Source of the DNA: Natronohydrobacter sp.
Lineage (GTDB): Bacteria > Pseudomonadota > Alphaproteobacteria > Rhodobacterales > Rhodobacteraceae
Reading direction: 5' to 3'
DNA length: 64,000 nt
NCBI GenBank assembly: GCA_030603695.1
Contig: JAUVXF010000007.1
Coordinates: 62,001 to 126,000, forward strand
Shown piece by piece: positions 10,698 to 19,334 of this stretch; the first letter of the stretch is position 1, and each line of letters starts with the position of its first letter. Below the pieces are notes generated by a model that ran no database searches, was not told the DNA's origin, and worked only from the letters and a program-made list of their open reading frames with translations. The position numbers and the translations under genes are program-made.

Positions 10698-11257
10698 ATC
10701 TGCGCCCCCCGGCCCAGTTGGGCCTTGTCCTGTAGTGCGATCTGAATCTCATCCTGACCGGGCAAAAACCCGACAGCGCGTTTTGCTCCGCCCCAGCGCC
10801 GCGACAGCGCAATCAGATGCAAGGCCGCCGCAGCCGCCCCGCCGCCCTTGTTCTGCCCATCTGCCGCCGCCCGCACTTCGGCCTGAAGGCGGTTTTCCAC
10901 TGTCAGAATACCATTGCCAATGCAGGCCCCTTGCAACCCCAATAGCTGAATGGCGCGCGAACTGTCATTGCACACAGTGTCATAATGCGTGGTCTCGCCC
11001 CGGATGACACAGCCCAGCGCTACGAAACCATCAAAATTGGCCATGCGAAATGCCTGCCCAATTGCGGTGGGCACTTCCAGCGCGCCGGGCACTTCTACTG
11101 TGTCATGGCTGCCGCCTGCGGCCTCTATCTCTGCGCGCGCACCTGCCAGCAGTTGATCTGCGATATCCTTGTAATAGGGGGCCACCACGATCAAGAGCTT
11201 CGGGGCCTTCTCAAATACCGGGCGCGGCAAAGTGTAATGCGTTTCATGTCCGGCCAT
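10694..11257 (-). CDS. ribH: 6,7-dimethyl-8-ribityllumazine synthase
   Basis: EVPGALEVPTAIGQAF, FVALGCVIRGETTHYDTVCNDSSRAI, GNGILTVEN. Confidence 0.94.
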   Translation of the reverse strand: MAGHETHYTLPRPVFEKAPKLLIVVAPYYKDIADQLLAGARAEIEAAGGSHDTVEVPGALEVPTAIGQAFRMANFDGFVALGCVIRGETTHYDTVCNDSSRAIQLLGLQGACIGNGILTVENRLQAEVRAAADGQNKGGGAAAAALHLIALSRRWGGAKRAVGFLPGQDEIQIALQDKAQLGRGAQI

Positions 11258-11258
11258 G

Positions 11259-12386
11259 TCAGACCCCTTTTGATGCGGGAATTTTACGGGTTCCGGTAAT
11301 GGACAGCCCGTAGCCCTCCAGCCCGACAACCTTGGGCGTGGCGGAATTTGTCAGCAAGATTAGCTCTTGCAGGCCCAGAGATGACAATATCTGCGCCCCA
11401 AGGCCATATTGGCGCAGTGTCTGGGGCGATGTTTCAGAGGCCGCAAGTTTCATATGCGTGTCGCGCAACAGCACCACAACCCCGCGCCCTTCGGCCCCGA
11501 TAAGGCGCATGGCATCGCCAAATTCACCCGCGCGCACCGCGCCAGATGTGCCCACCATATCCAGCAGCGGATCAAAGGCGTGCATCCGCACCATCACCGG
11601 GCCGGGTGTGCTGATATCCCCCTTGATAAGCACCACATGTTCGGCCCCTTGGGTGGTGTCGGAATAAATGCGCATCACCCAATCGCCGCCAAATTCTGAG
11701 GAAATCTGGCGCTCGCTCATCACCCGCACCAGATTGTCATGGCGCCGCCGATAGGCGATCAGGTCTGAAATCGTGCCAATTTTCAGCCCGTGTTTTTGTG
11801 CGAAAGCCACCAGATCGGGCAGCCGCGCCATGGAACCATCTTCTTTCATGATCTCGCAAATCACGCCCGAAGGGTTCAGGCCCGCAAGGCGCGAGATATC
11901 CACCGCCGCTTCGGTATGGCCCGCACGCACCAGCACGCCGCCATCACGCGCGCGCAGCGGAAAGACATGGCCCGGCGTGGCAATATCGGCCGCACCCTTG
12001 GCGGGATCAATTGCCACAGCAACCGTGCGCGCGCGGTCATAGGCGGAAATCCCGGTGGAAACACCTTCGCGCGCCTCGATAGACACAGTGAAGGCAGTTT
12101 CATGGCGCGACGAATTGCTGGACGCCATCAAAGGCAAGCCAAGCTGGTCAATCCGCTCTCCCGGCAGTGTCAGGCAGATCAGGCCCTTGCAATGGGTGGC
12201 CATGAAATTGATCACCTCTGGCGTGGCCATCTGCGCGGGGATCACAAGATCACCCTCATTCTCGCGGTCTTCGTGATCCACCAGAATGAACATGCGGCCA
12301 TTGCGCGCCTCTGCAATGATCTCTTCGGTGGAAGAGATGGCATCTCTCCAATTCTGCTCAACGTCTCCGGGGGTCTCGTATGTCAT
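11259..12386 (-). CDS. ribB: 3,4-dihydroxy-2-butanone 4-phosphate synthase with degenerate RibA-like C-terminal domain
   Basis: RibB motifs DHEDRENEGDLVIPAQ, RHETAFTVSIEA, GHVFPLRARDGGVLVRAGHTEAAVDI; C-terminal half resembles GTP cyclohydrolase II but contains no cysteine. Confidence 0.92.
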   Translation of the reverse strand: MTYETPGDVEQNWRDAISSTEEIIAEARNGRMFILVDHEDRENEGDLVIPAQMATPEVINFMATHCKGLICLTLPGERIDQLGLPLMASSNSSRHETAFTVSIEAREGVSTGISAYDRARTVAVAIDPAKGAADIATPGHVFPLRARDGGVLVRAGHTEAAVDISRLAGLNPSGVICEIMKEDGSMARLPDLVAFAQKHGLKIGTISDLIAYRRRHDNLVRVMSERQISSEFGGDWVMRIYSDTTQGAEHVVLIKGDISTPGPVMVRMHAFDPLLDMVGTSGAVRAGEFGDAMRLIGAEGRGVVVLLRDTHMKLAASETSPQTLRQYGLGAQILSSLGLQELILLTNSATPKVVGLEGYGLSITGTRKIPASKGV

Positions 12387-12578
12387 AGGGCGATCCTTTG
12401 TCTCTTGCCTTGGCAAATAGCTTAAAGGGGCAGGCGGGAAAAGGGGGGTTGCACCGGCGCAATGCCGCCCGCATGCACAAGGGCTGTGCAACGCCCCCCA
12501 GCGCACGCCCCGGATACCCGATATTTGCCCAAGCCTGCCATTCTGGCGCGCAGCACAGCTACATAACGGGAGAATGGC

Positions 12579-13193
12579 ATGGACAGCACCCAAGACCAGT
12601 TCATAACGGCATTGGCCAAAGACATTCTCACCCGCGAGGGGGGCTTCGTGAAAGACCCAGATGATCCCGGCGGGGCCACAAATTTTGGCATATCCATTCA
12701 CACCCTGCGCCGCTTGCGCCCCGGCCAGCAGACTGGCCCAGAGGATGTGGCCGCGCTGACACAGGAAAAGGCGCTGGAGATTTATGTGACAGAGCATTTC
12801 GACCGCCCGCGCCTTGCCTCTCTGCCGCAGCCGCTTTGGCCCAGCGTGTTTGACATGCATGTGCATTCAGGCGCCAATGCCGTGCGGATATTGCAAAGCC
12901 TGCTTGGCCAGATGGGGCTGGACGTGGCGGTGGATGGTGTGATCGGCCCGCAAACCGCTTCTGCCGCGCATGAAGGGCTGGCGCGCGCGCCTGCGCATCT
13001 GGTCGATGCCTATGGCATTGCACGGCGCGATTATTATTACCGCTTGGCAGATCAGCGCCCCGCCAGCCGCAAATTTGCCCGCAGCACGAATGGCGGCAAG
13101 GGGGGCTGGATTTTGCGCGCAGAGGCGTTTATCAGCCCGCGCTTTCACCTGAGCACGGCAGAGCACCGCAGCCGCACAGGGGCTTGGGCATGA
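12579..13193 (+). CDS. GH108-type N-acetylmuramidase (holin-associated endolysin, GTA type)
   Basis: LTREGGFVKDPDDPGGATNFGISIHTLR with catalytic-type EGG motif; VDGVIGPQTASAAH peptidoglycan-binding motif; overlaps the next gene. Confidence 0.9.
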   Translation: MDSTQDQFITALAKDILTREGGFVKDPDDPGGATNFGISIHTLRRLRPGQQTGPEDVAALTQEKALEIYVTEHFDRPRLASLPQPLWPSVFDMHVHSGANAVRILQSLLGQMGLDVAVDGVIGPQTASAAHEGLARAPAHLVDAYGIARRDYYYRLADQRPASRKFARSTNGGKGGWILRAEAFISPRFHLSTAEHRSRTGAWA

Positions 13194-13681
13194 TGCGCGC
13201 CTTGGCCAGGTTTTTGTTTGGCGGGGCGGGTGGTGCGCGCGCTTTGGGGCAAAGCGTGACCACCATGGCAGAGGTATTCCGCCCCAATGCCACCCGCGCG
13301 CTGGAATTGGGGCATGACGCCTATATCGCCGCCCATTCGAGCCATATGACAGAATTTCAGCATATCCGCGCGGGCCGGTTTGATGCGCTGGTCAATGGCC
13401 TGAACCGCCTGCCCCGCCCTTTGCTGGCGCTGGGAACATTGGCATTGTTTGGCTATGCCATGGCAGATCCCGAAGGCTTTGGCCTGCGCATGACAGCGCT
13501 TGCACTGGTGCCAGAGCCGCTATGGTGGTTACTGGGGGCTGTGGTTGCGTTTTATTTTGGCGCACGCGAGACGCATTATCTGCGGGGCCGAAACATCATC
13601 CCGCCCACAGCACCGCCGCCCGAAAACGCGGCACTGGCGCAGTGGCAGGCCAGCATGCCTGCGGCTGGTCACGATCCCTGA
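13190..13681 (+). CDS. holin of the 3-TM gene-transfer-release family
   Basis: MMRALARFLFGGAGGARALGQSVTTMAEVFRPNATRALELGHDAYIAAHSSHMTEFQH..., RPLLALGTLALFGYAMADPEGFGLRM, membrane segments; overlaps endolysin gene by 4 nt. Confidence 0.87.
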   Translation: MMRALARFLFGGAGGARALGQSVTTMAEVFRPNATRALELGHDAYIAAHSSHMTEFQHIRAGRFDALVNGLNRLPRPLLALGTLALFGYAMADPEGFGLRMTALALVPEPLWWLLGAVVAFYFGARETHYLRGRNIIPPTAPPPENAALAQWQASMPAAGHDP

Positions 13682-13998
13682 CGCAGGAAATCTTCTTCCT
13701 CGCCGGTCACATCCAGCCCCAGCGCTTCCAGCCCGCTTTCCAGATTTTCGGCCAGATGGGGCATGCCCAGCAGGTAATCGGCGGTGGGCGTGGTGGCCTC
13801 TGTAATGGCAGTCGACACGGCCTCGGCGTAATCCTCTGGTTCAAACGCGCCCCGGCCAATCCATGCCACGGCAGTCAGACTGGCTTTCTCATCATCGTTC
13901 AGCGCATCGATAAAGGCATGCCCTTCGGCATCGCCGACAGTGCCTTCGCGGGCCAGATAGATGATATGCACGATTTTGCGCACACTGATGGCAAGCAT
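13669..13998 (-). CDS. DUF3775 domain-containing protein
   Basis: MLAISVRKIVHIIYLAREGTVGDAEGHAFIDALNDDEKASLTAVAWIGRGAFEPEDY... Confidence 0.82.
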   Translation of the reverse strand: MLAISVRKIVHIIYLAREGTVGDAEGHAFIDALNDDEKASLTAVAWIGRGAFEPEDYAEAVSTAITEATTPTADYLLGMPHLAENLESGLEALGLDVTGEEEDFLRQGS

Positions 13999-14425
13999 GA
14001 CAGCCTCCTTCTGTTGCACCAAGTGTCGCGCAAAGAGGCAGAGCATGCAACGGATTTATCAGGGGCGGCACCGCGCGCCATGGCCTTGGCCTATGGACAG
14101 GCTTGGCACATGCCGCCCGCTAGTGGCCTGCACCTAACGGAGGGTTCCGGCATGACGGGCAGCTTTGGGGGGAGAGGGGCCATTCGCAAAGCCGCGCAGC
14201 GTCGGGCCGCGGTGCGGCGATCTGTCCTTGAGGCTATGTCACTTTATGGCGGCAATGTCCGAACGAAACTCAGGCTAAGCGCAGGATGCAGCCAAATCGC
14301 CGTGCCGGGGGGCGGCCCGGCGATGCGCGGCGGCCTTCGGCCTTGATTCCGCGCTTAGTGCTCATCTCGAACGTCCCCTCTCCCCTCAAACCCGCCCCTG
14401 AGCGCCCACCTTCACGCGCAAAACA

Positions 14426-15322
14426 CTAGAGCAGTGCGGGTTCAGGCACATCCATGCCCGCGGCCCGTGCTTCGCGGCGCAATTCGGTGCACAAAAGATC
14501 GCAAAACCGCCGGCGCGGCGTGTTGGGATCAAACATCAACCCCAACAGACGCAAGGGCGGCGGATCGCCCAACGGCATGACGCGCAATTGCGGGCTGTGC
14601 AATTTGGGATGGTCAGGCACAACAGACACACCCAAGCCCGCCGCAACAAGGGCAAGCACACCGTCCTGCGTATCCACCTCCATCACGGTTTGAACCTGAA
14701 TGCCGTTATGTTCCAACGCGCGTTCCACCATTTCGCCCACGCGGGCCTGACGGGAAAAGCGTACATAGGGGTTGTTTTGCAGCAAATCGCGGAAATCCGT
14801 GCCCTGCGCGCTGGCATGGGCCACAACAACCAGCCGTTGCGCGCTGATGGTGGTAAAGACAAACCCCGGCGCAAGTTCGGTTGTGCCGGTTGTCAGCGCC
14901 ACATCTATCAGCCCTGCGCGCAGCGAGGCTTCCAATTCATGCGCAAGCCCGGTTGTCAGGCGCATTTCCAGCCGTGGGTGGCTTTCGCGCAAGCGGCGCA
15001 ACGCGGCGGGCAGCAGGGTGGAAACAGCCGTATGCACTGCCCCGATCCGCAGCTTGCCGGCATTGCTGTCACGGCGCAGGCTTTCGGACAGGTCTTCCCA
15101 TATTTTTATCACTTCGCGCGCGCGGCCAATGAAATCGCGCCCTTCCTGTGTCAGCACAGGCGGACGGCGCGAGCGGTCGAACAGGCGCAAATCCACATCT
15201 GCCTCCAGCCCGCGCATTTGCACTGAAATCGCCGAGGCCGAAAGTTCCAGCGCCTCTGCCGCTTGGGCAAAGCTGCCGTGATCGACCACCGCAATAAAGG
15301 TATAAAGCGATTTTACATCCAT
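14426..15322 (-). CDS. LysR-family transcriptional regulator
   Basis: N-terminal HTH MDVKSLYTFIAVVDHGSFAQAAEALELSASAISVQMRGLEADVDLRLFDRSRRPPVLTQEG. Confidence 0.94.
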   Translation of the reverse strand: MDVKSLYTFIAVVDHGSFAQAAEALELSASAISVQMRGLEADVDLRLFDRSRRPPVLTQEGRDFIGRAREVIKIWEDLSESLRRDSNAGKLRIGAVHTAVSTLLPAALRRLRESHPRLEMRLTTGLAHELEASLRAGLIDVALTTGTTELAPGFVFTTISAQRLVVVAHASAQGTDFRDLLQNNPYVRFSRQARVGEMVERALEHNGIQVQTVMEVDTQDGVLALVAAGLGVSVVPDHPKLHSPQLRVMPLGDPPPLRLLGLMFDPNTPRRRFCDLLCTELRREARAAGMDVPEPALL

Positions 15323-15325
15323 ACT

Positions 15326-16090
15326 CTAACCACCTGTCACGCCGCGCCAGATCAAGTTAAGCCCCAGACATAGCAACACTGCCAAGACCAACGCGCGGAA
15401 TTTCTGCGCAGGCACCCGGGCCACCATCAGATTGCCAAGCCACATGCCTGCTATTGCAGCAGGCAGCGCGATAGCCGAGAGAAACAGCCGCTCTGCCGTG
15501 AACACCCCCACCAGCACAAACGCGCCCGAAATCAGCACCGCAGAAAGAATGAAAAACAGGCTGAGTGCTGACAGGAATTCGCGCCGATCTGTTTGCAGGC
15601 CCAGCAGATACATCACAAATAGCGGCCCGCCCACAGTTGTCATGGCCCCCACCGCCCCGCCCAGAATACCCGCCGCCCAGCCTGCGCCACGTTCACGCGC
15701 GGGCGCGATGAACAGATTGACCTTGCCCAGCGAAAGGCCGGAAAACGCCACCACCACAGCGCCCAGTGCCAGCATCAGCAGCGAATCGGAAAAGCTGGTA
15801 ATCATCAGCGCGCCCAGCGGCACGCCAATCGCGATCCCCCACAGCACCGGGGCAAAGCGCCGGGCGGTATCGCGCATCTGCCCCATTTGCAGAAACTGCG
15901 CGATATTGGTCAGAAACAGCACCACCACATTCACCGCCAAAGCCGCATCTATGGGCACGAAGAAGGGCAACAGGGCCATTGTGGTTAGCGGCAGGCCAAA
16001 GCCCAAGGCGCCCTTCACCATGCCCCCAAGGATGAAGCTTGCAGCCACCAGCGCCATGTCCCACAGGGTGATCGTGCTGAAAATCACCAT
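15326..16090 (-). CDS. TSUP/TauE-SafE family membrane exporter
   Basis: About 8 TM segments; FILGGMVKGALGFGLPLTTMALLPFFVPIDAALAVNVVVLFLTN and ILGGAVGAMTTVGGPLFVMYLL. Confidence 0.9.
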   Translation of the reverse strand: MVIFSTITLWDMALVAASFILGGMVKGALGFGLPLTTMALLPFFVPIDAALAVNVVVLFLTNIAQFLQMGQMRDTARRFAPVLWGIAIGVPLGALMITSFSDSLLMLALGAVVVAFSGLSLGKVNLFIAPARERGAGWAAGILGGAVGAMTTVGGPLFVMYLLGLQTDRREFLSALSLFFILSAVLISGAFVLVGVFTAERLFLSAIALPAAIAGMWLGNLMVARVPAQKFRALVLAVLLCLGLNLIWRGVTGG

Positions 16091-16099
16091 GCGCGCGGG

Positions 16100-17638
16100 T
16101 CAGTCTTGTGTGCCAGAGGCTTGGCTTGTCTTGGCGTAAGTGGCCATTTCCCGCTTCAGCCGCGCGGCGCGCATGGTGGCGCGAATGATCATCACCACCG
16201 AAAACGCGGTCAGGCACAGAAACAGGATGGTAATCGGCCCGCGTGCAAAGATGCTCAGATCCCCGCGTGACATCAGCATGGCTTGGCGGAAATTGTTTTC
16301 CAGCATCGGCCCAAGGATAAAGCCGATCAGAAACGGCGCTGCGGGCACGCGCAAAAGCAGCATGATATACCCCACAACCCCCATCACCAGCATCACCGCC
16401 ACATCAAAGATCGAATTATTGACGGCATAAACCCCGAACACACACAGCACCAGAACCCCCGGAAACAGCAGGTTGGAGGGGACATCGGCAATATAGCGGA
16501 ACAGGCGGATGGCGATAGAGCCAATTATCAGCAGCAAAAGCGAACTGGCAATAAGCCCGATGAACAGCGCATAGACGATATCGGCATTGTTCAGAAACAG
16601 CAGCGGCCCCGGTGTCAGGTTATGCACCATGAATGCGCCGATGATGATGGCGGTAATCACATCGCCCGGAATACCCAGAGACAGAAGCGGGATAAGCGTT
16701 GCGCCTGCCACGCCGTTATTGCCTGCCTCTGCGGCGGCCACGCCTTCCAATTCACCCTTGCCAAAATTCTCGCGGTTGGGGGAGGCGCGGCGCGCTTCAG
16801 AATAGGACAAAAACGCCGAAGGGGCCGCGCCAATGCCGGGGATCGCACCCAGGAATACGCCAATCGCACTGCCGCGAAAGATGGATTTCAGGCAGCGCCG
16901 GAAATCCAGCCATTTCAGCCGTGAATAGCCCATGCCGCGCACGCGGTGATCCTGCGCTTCGGATTTGCGCATGTAAGAGATGATTTCAGGCAGCGCGAAG
17001 AGGCCAATCAACACCGCGATAAAGTTCAGCCCGCCCCGCATATCGATAGAGCCGAATGTCAGCCGCTCTGTGCCAGCGATAAAATCCAGCCCGATCGTGG
17101 CCAGCATCAGCCCCAGCCCTGCCGCGACAATCCCCTTGACCAGACTATCCCCCGACACACCCGCAATGATGGTAAGGGAAAAGACGATCAGCGTGAACAT
17201 CTCTGGCGGGCCGAAATTAAGCGCGAAAGACGCAAGCCATGCGGCAAAGACAATAAGCGCAAGGTTGGAGATGAGATCGGCGATGCAAGAGGCATAAAGC
17301 GACATGCTCAGCGCCTCGCCCGCGCGGCCCTGTTCAGCCATCGGATAGCCATCCAGCGCCGTGGCGGAAGATGCAGGCGTGCCGGGTGTTTTTATCAAAA
17401 TGGCCGGGATAGAGCCGCCGAAAATGCCGCCTTTATAGACGCCCAACAGTAGCAAAATGCCGAAAATCGGTTGCAGGGCAAAGGTGAAAGGCAGAGTCAG
17501 GGCCACGGCCATGGTGGCCGACATGCCCGGAATAGCCCCGGCAATCACCCCGATTGTCACGCCAAGCCCCAGAAAGAAGATGCTTTCCCATTGCGCAACA
17601 AGCGTAAACCCTGCGCTCAGGGCTTCTAGGAATGTCAT
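16100..17638 (-). CDS. tctA: tripartite tricarboxylate transporter, large permease TctA
   Basis: GAIPGMSATMAVALTLPFTF, GGSIPAILIKTPGTPASSATALDGYPMAEQGRAGEAL, AIPGIGAAPSAFLSYSEARRAS. Confidence 0.95.
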   Translation of the reverse strand: MTFLEALSAGFTLVAQWESIFFLGLGVTIGVIAGAIPGMSATMAVALTLPFTFALQPIFGILLLLGVYKGGIFGGSIPAILIKTPGTPASSATALDGYPMAEQGRAGEALSMSLYASCIADLISNLALIVFAAWLASFALNFGPPEMFTLIVFSLTIIAGVSGDSLVKGIVAAGLGLMLATIGLDFIAGTERLTFGSIDMRGGLNFIAVLIGLFALPEIISYMRKSEAQDHRVRGMGYSRLKWLDFRRCLKSIFRGSAIGVFLGAIPGIGAAPSAFLSYSEARRASPNRENFGKGELEGVAAAEAGNNGVAGATLIPLLSLGIPGDVITAIIIGAFMVHNLTPGPLLFLNNADIVYALFIGLIASSLLLLIIGSIAIRLFRYIADVPSNLLFPGVLVLCVFGVYAVNNSIFDVAVMLVMGVVGYIMLLLRVPAAPFLIGFILGPMLENNFRQAMLMSRGDLSIFARGPITILFLCLTAFSVVMIIRATMRAARLKREMATYAKTSQASGTQD

Positions 17639-18126
17639 GGCAACCTCACGATCTGGCCTTGGGGTATGGCAACCCCGGCAACCTTGGTGAAAAAGAAATA
17701 CAGCGCCAGTGGCAGCACAACAGCCGTCACCAGCCCCCAGCCCAGATTGCCGCCCCCGCTCAGCAGCAGCAGAAGCGCAAAGGCGATCATGCAGACCCAG
17801 ACCATGCCAAGAATGGGCAGCGCAAAATAAATCCCCACAAGGATCGCGCCCAGAGCCAGCAGCCGCAGCCCTTCGGCACGCGAAACGGAAAGATCATCCG
17901 CCACAGCATTTGGCGTTTTCGGGGCAAGGGCCGCGCGAAGTGTCAGCGCCGCGCCGCATATCAGCACCACCCAAGCGATAATTTTGGGCCAAAAGGCTGG
18001 CGAAAGGGCCTTTATCGGCACGCGCCGGGGTGTGGCGATAAAGTTGGGGATGATCCACCACAGGGTGAATGCCGCCAAAACCATAACGCCCAAACCGATC
18101 AAGATTTCATCACGACGCGAGAGCAT
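17635..18126 (-). CDS. tctB: tripartite tricarboxylate transporter, small permease TctB
   Basis: Four hydrophobic segments, overlaps tctA start by 4 nt, TctB-like length and context. Confidence 0.85.
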   Translation of the reverse strand: MLSRRDEILIGLGVMVLAAFTLWWIIPNFIATPRRVPIKALSPAFWPKIIAWVVLICGAALTLRAALAPKTPNAVADDLSVSRAEGLRLLALGAILVGIYFALPILGMVWVCMIAFALLLLLSGGGNLGWGLVTAVVLPLALYFFFTKVAGVAIPQGQIVRLP

Positions 18127-18176
18127 GGCATCTCCGTTTGTGGGTTGGTTGCGCCAGATATGGCGCGGTGCGCCGG

Positions 18177-18200
18177 GTCACAGGCCCTTGGGCCTGTGAC
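18177..18200 (-). promoter_or_regulatory. intercistronic stem-loop between tctC and tctB
   Basis: GTCACAGGCCC-TT-GGGCCTGTGAC, perfect 11-bp arms in the 107-nt gap. Confidence 0.65.
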
Positions 18201-18233
18201 ACGTTGTTGCGACAGGGCAAGACGCCCCCGCAA

Positions 18234-19211
18234 TCACTCGATTTCAAGATCAAGCGCCACAACAAGGCGGCGGAAAATCTCGTAGGCATCATTTACAAAC
18301 TTCACCGAGTCCTCTGGCGACATGAGTTCGACAATAGAGCCGCCTGTCGTCATGAAACGGTTGAAATCTTCATCTTGCACGGCCTCTGCCAGCCATTCGC
18401 CCCATTTTTCCACCACATCATCGGGCAGATCGGCAGGGCCTGCAATGCCTGTCCAGCCCACAAGTGCCGCCAGTTCGGGTTTGCCCAATTCATGCACCGT
18501 GGGGGCATCAAACCCTTCCAGCCGCTCCGAGGATGTGACCATCAGGGGCCGCATCTGGCCACTGGCGATAAAGGGCGCAGCCGGCGAGGTGCTGCCGCAG
18601 AAGAAATCTGCCGTGCCTTGCAAAACCGCTGTCAGGCCCTGCCCGTCACCCTCGGTGGGGATATGGATGACGTTTTCATCCAGATCACCAATGCCATAAG
18701 CATCCAGCACCATCAGCGCCCCGAAATGTGGCAAAGATCCAACGCCGGAAGAGCTGTAAAGCACTGTGCCGGGGCGATCCTGCACGGCATTGATCAGATC
18801 ATCCAATGTCTGGAATTCGGATTCGTCTCTGACCACGCAGGCTACCGGGTTGATTTCATACACCCCGATAAAGCGGAATTCTTCCAGCGTATAGGGCAGG
18901 TTGGGGTTCATAGCCGGGTTGACAGTATGAGAGCCAACGCGCGCCAGAAGCAACGTATAGCCATCGCCATCCGCATCACGCACCGCGACAGAACCCGTAG
19001 CCCCGCCCGCGCCGGCGCGGTTTGTCAGCACCAAGGGTTGCGGGATGATTTGCGACAAGGGGGTGGACAAAGCGCGGGCCGAAAGATCGGTCGCGCCGCC
19101 GGGGCCGAAAGGAATGATCATCTGGATGGCGCGTGTGGGGTATTCGGCCAGGGCGGGCAAGGCGGTGGCCAGGGCTGCGCCCATGCTCAGTGCGGTTAAC
19201 GTGGTTTTCAT
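18234..19211 (-). CDS. tctC: tripartite tricarboxylate transporter substrate-binding protein (Bug/TctC)
   Basis: Signal peptide then YPTRAIQMIIPFGPGGATDLSARAL...NRAGAGGATGSVAV, typical Bug N-terminus. Confidence 0.94.
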   Translation of the reverse strand: MKTTLTALSMGAALATALPALAEYPTRAIQMIIPFGPGGATDLSARALSTPLSQIIPQPLVLTNRAGAGGATGSVAVRDADGDGYTLLLARVGSHTVNPAMNPNLPYTLEEFRFIGVYEINPVACVVRDESEFQTLDDLINAVQDRPGTVLYSSSGVGSLPHFGALMVLDAYGIGDLDENVIHIPTEGDGQGLTAVLQGTADFFCGSTSPAAPFIASGQMRPLMVTSSERLEGFDAPTVHELGKPELAALVGWTGIAGPADLPDDVVEKWGEWLAEAVQDEDFNRFMTTGGSIVELMSPEDSVKFVNDAYEIFRRLVVALDLEIE

Positions 19212-19334
19212 GGTTTTCTCCTCCCAAGTGAAGCGTGATGACGGCCTTTGCCCCTCTCCTCCGGGCAGTCGGCTGTCGGGTCTTGCAGGTGCGATGGGGC
19301 GATGGGCCGGGCCTCCTCTCCGGCCTGTTTGGGG

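Noticed and set aside
14000-14425. Non-coding stretch with possible gene fragment and GGCGGCCTTCGGCC hairpin
   Set aside because: No convincing protein remnant or RNA family could be recognised; the hairpin is short and has no U tract.
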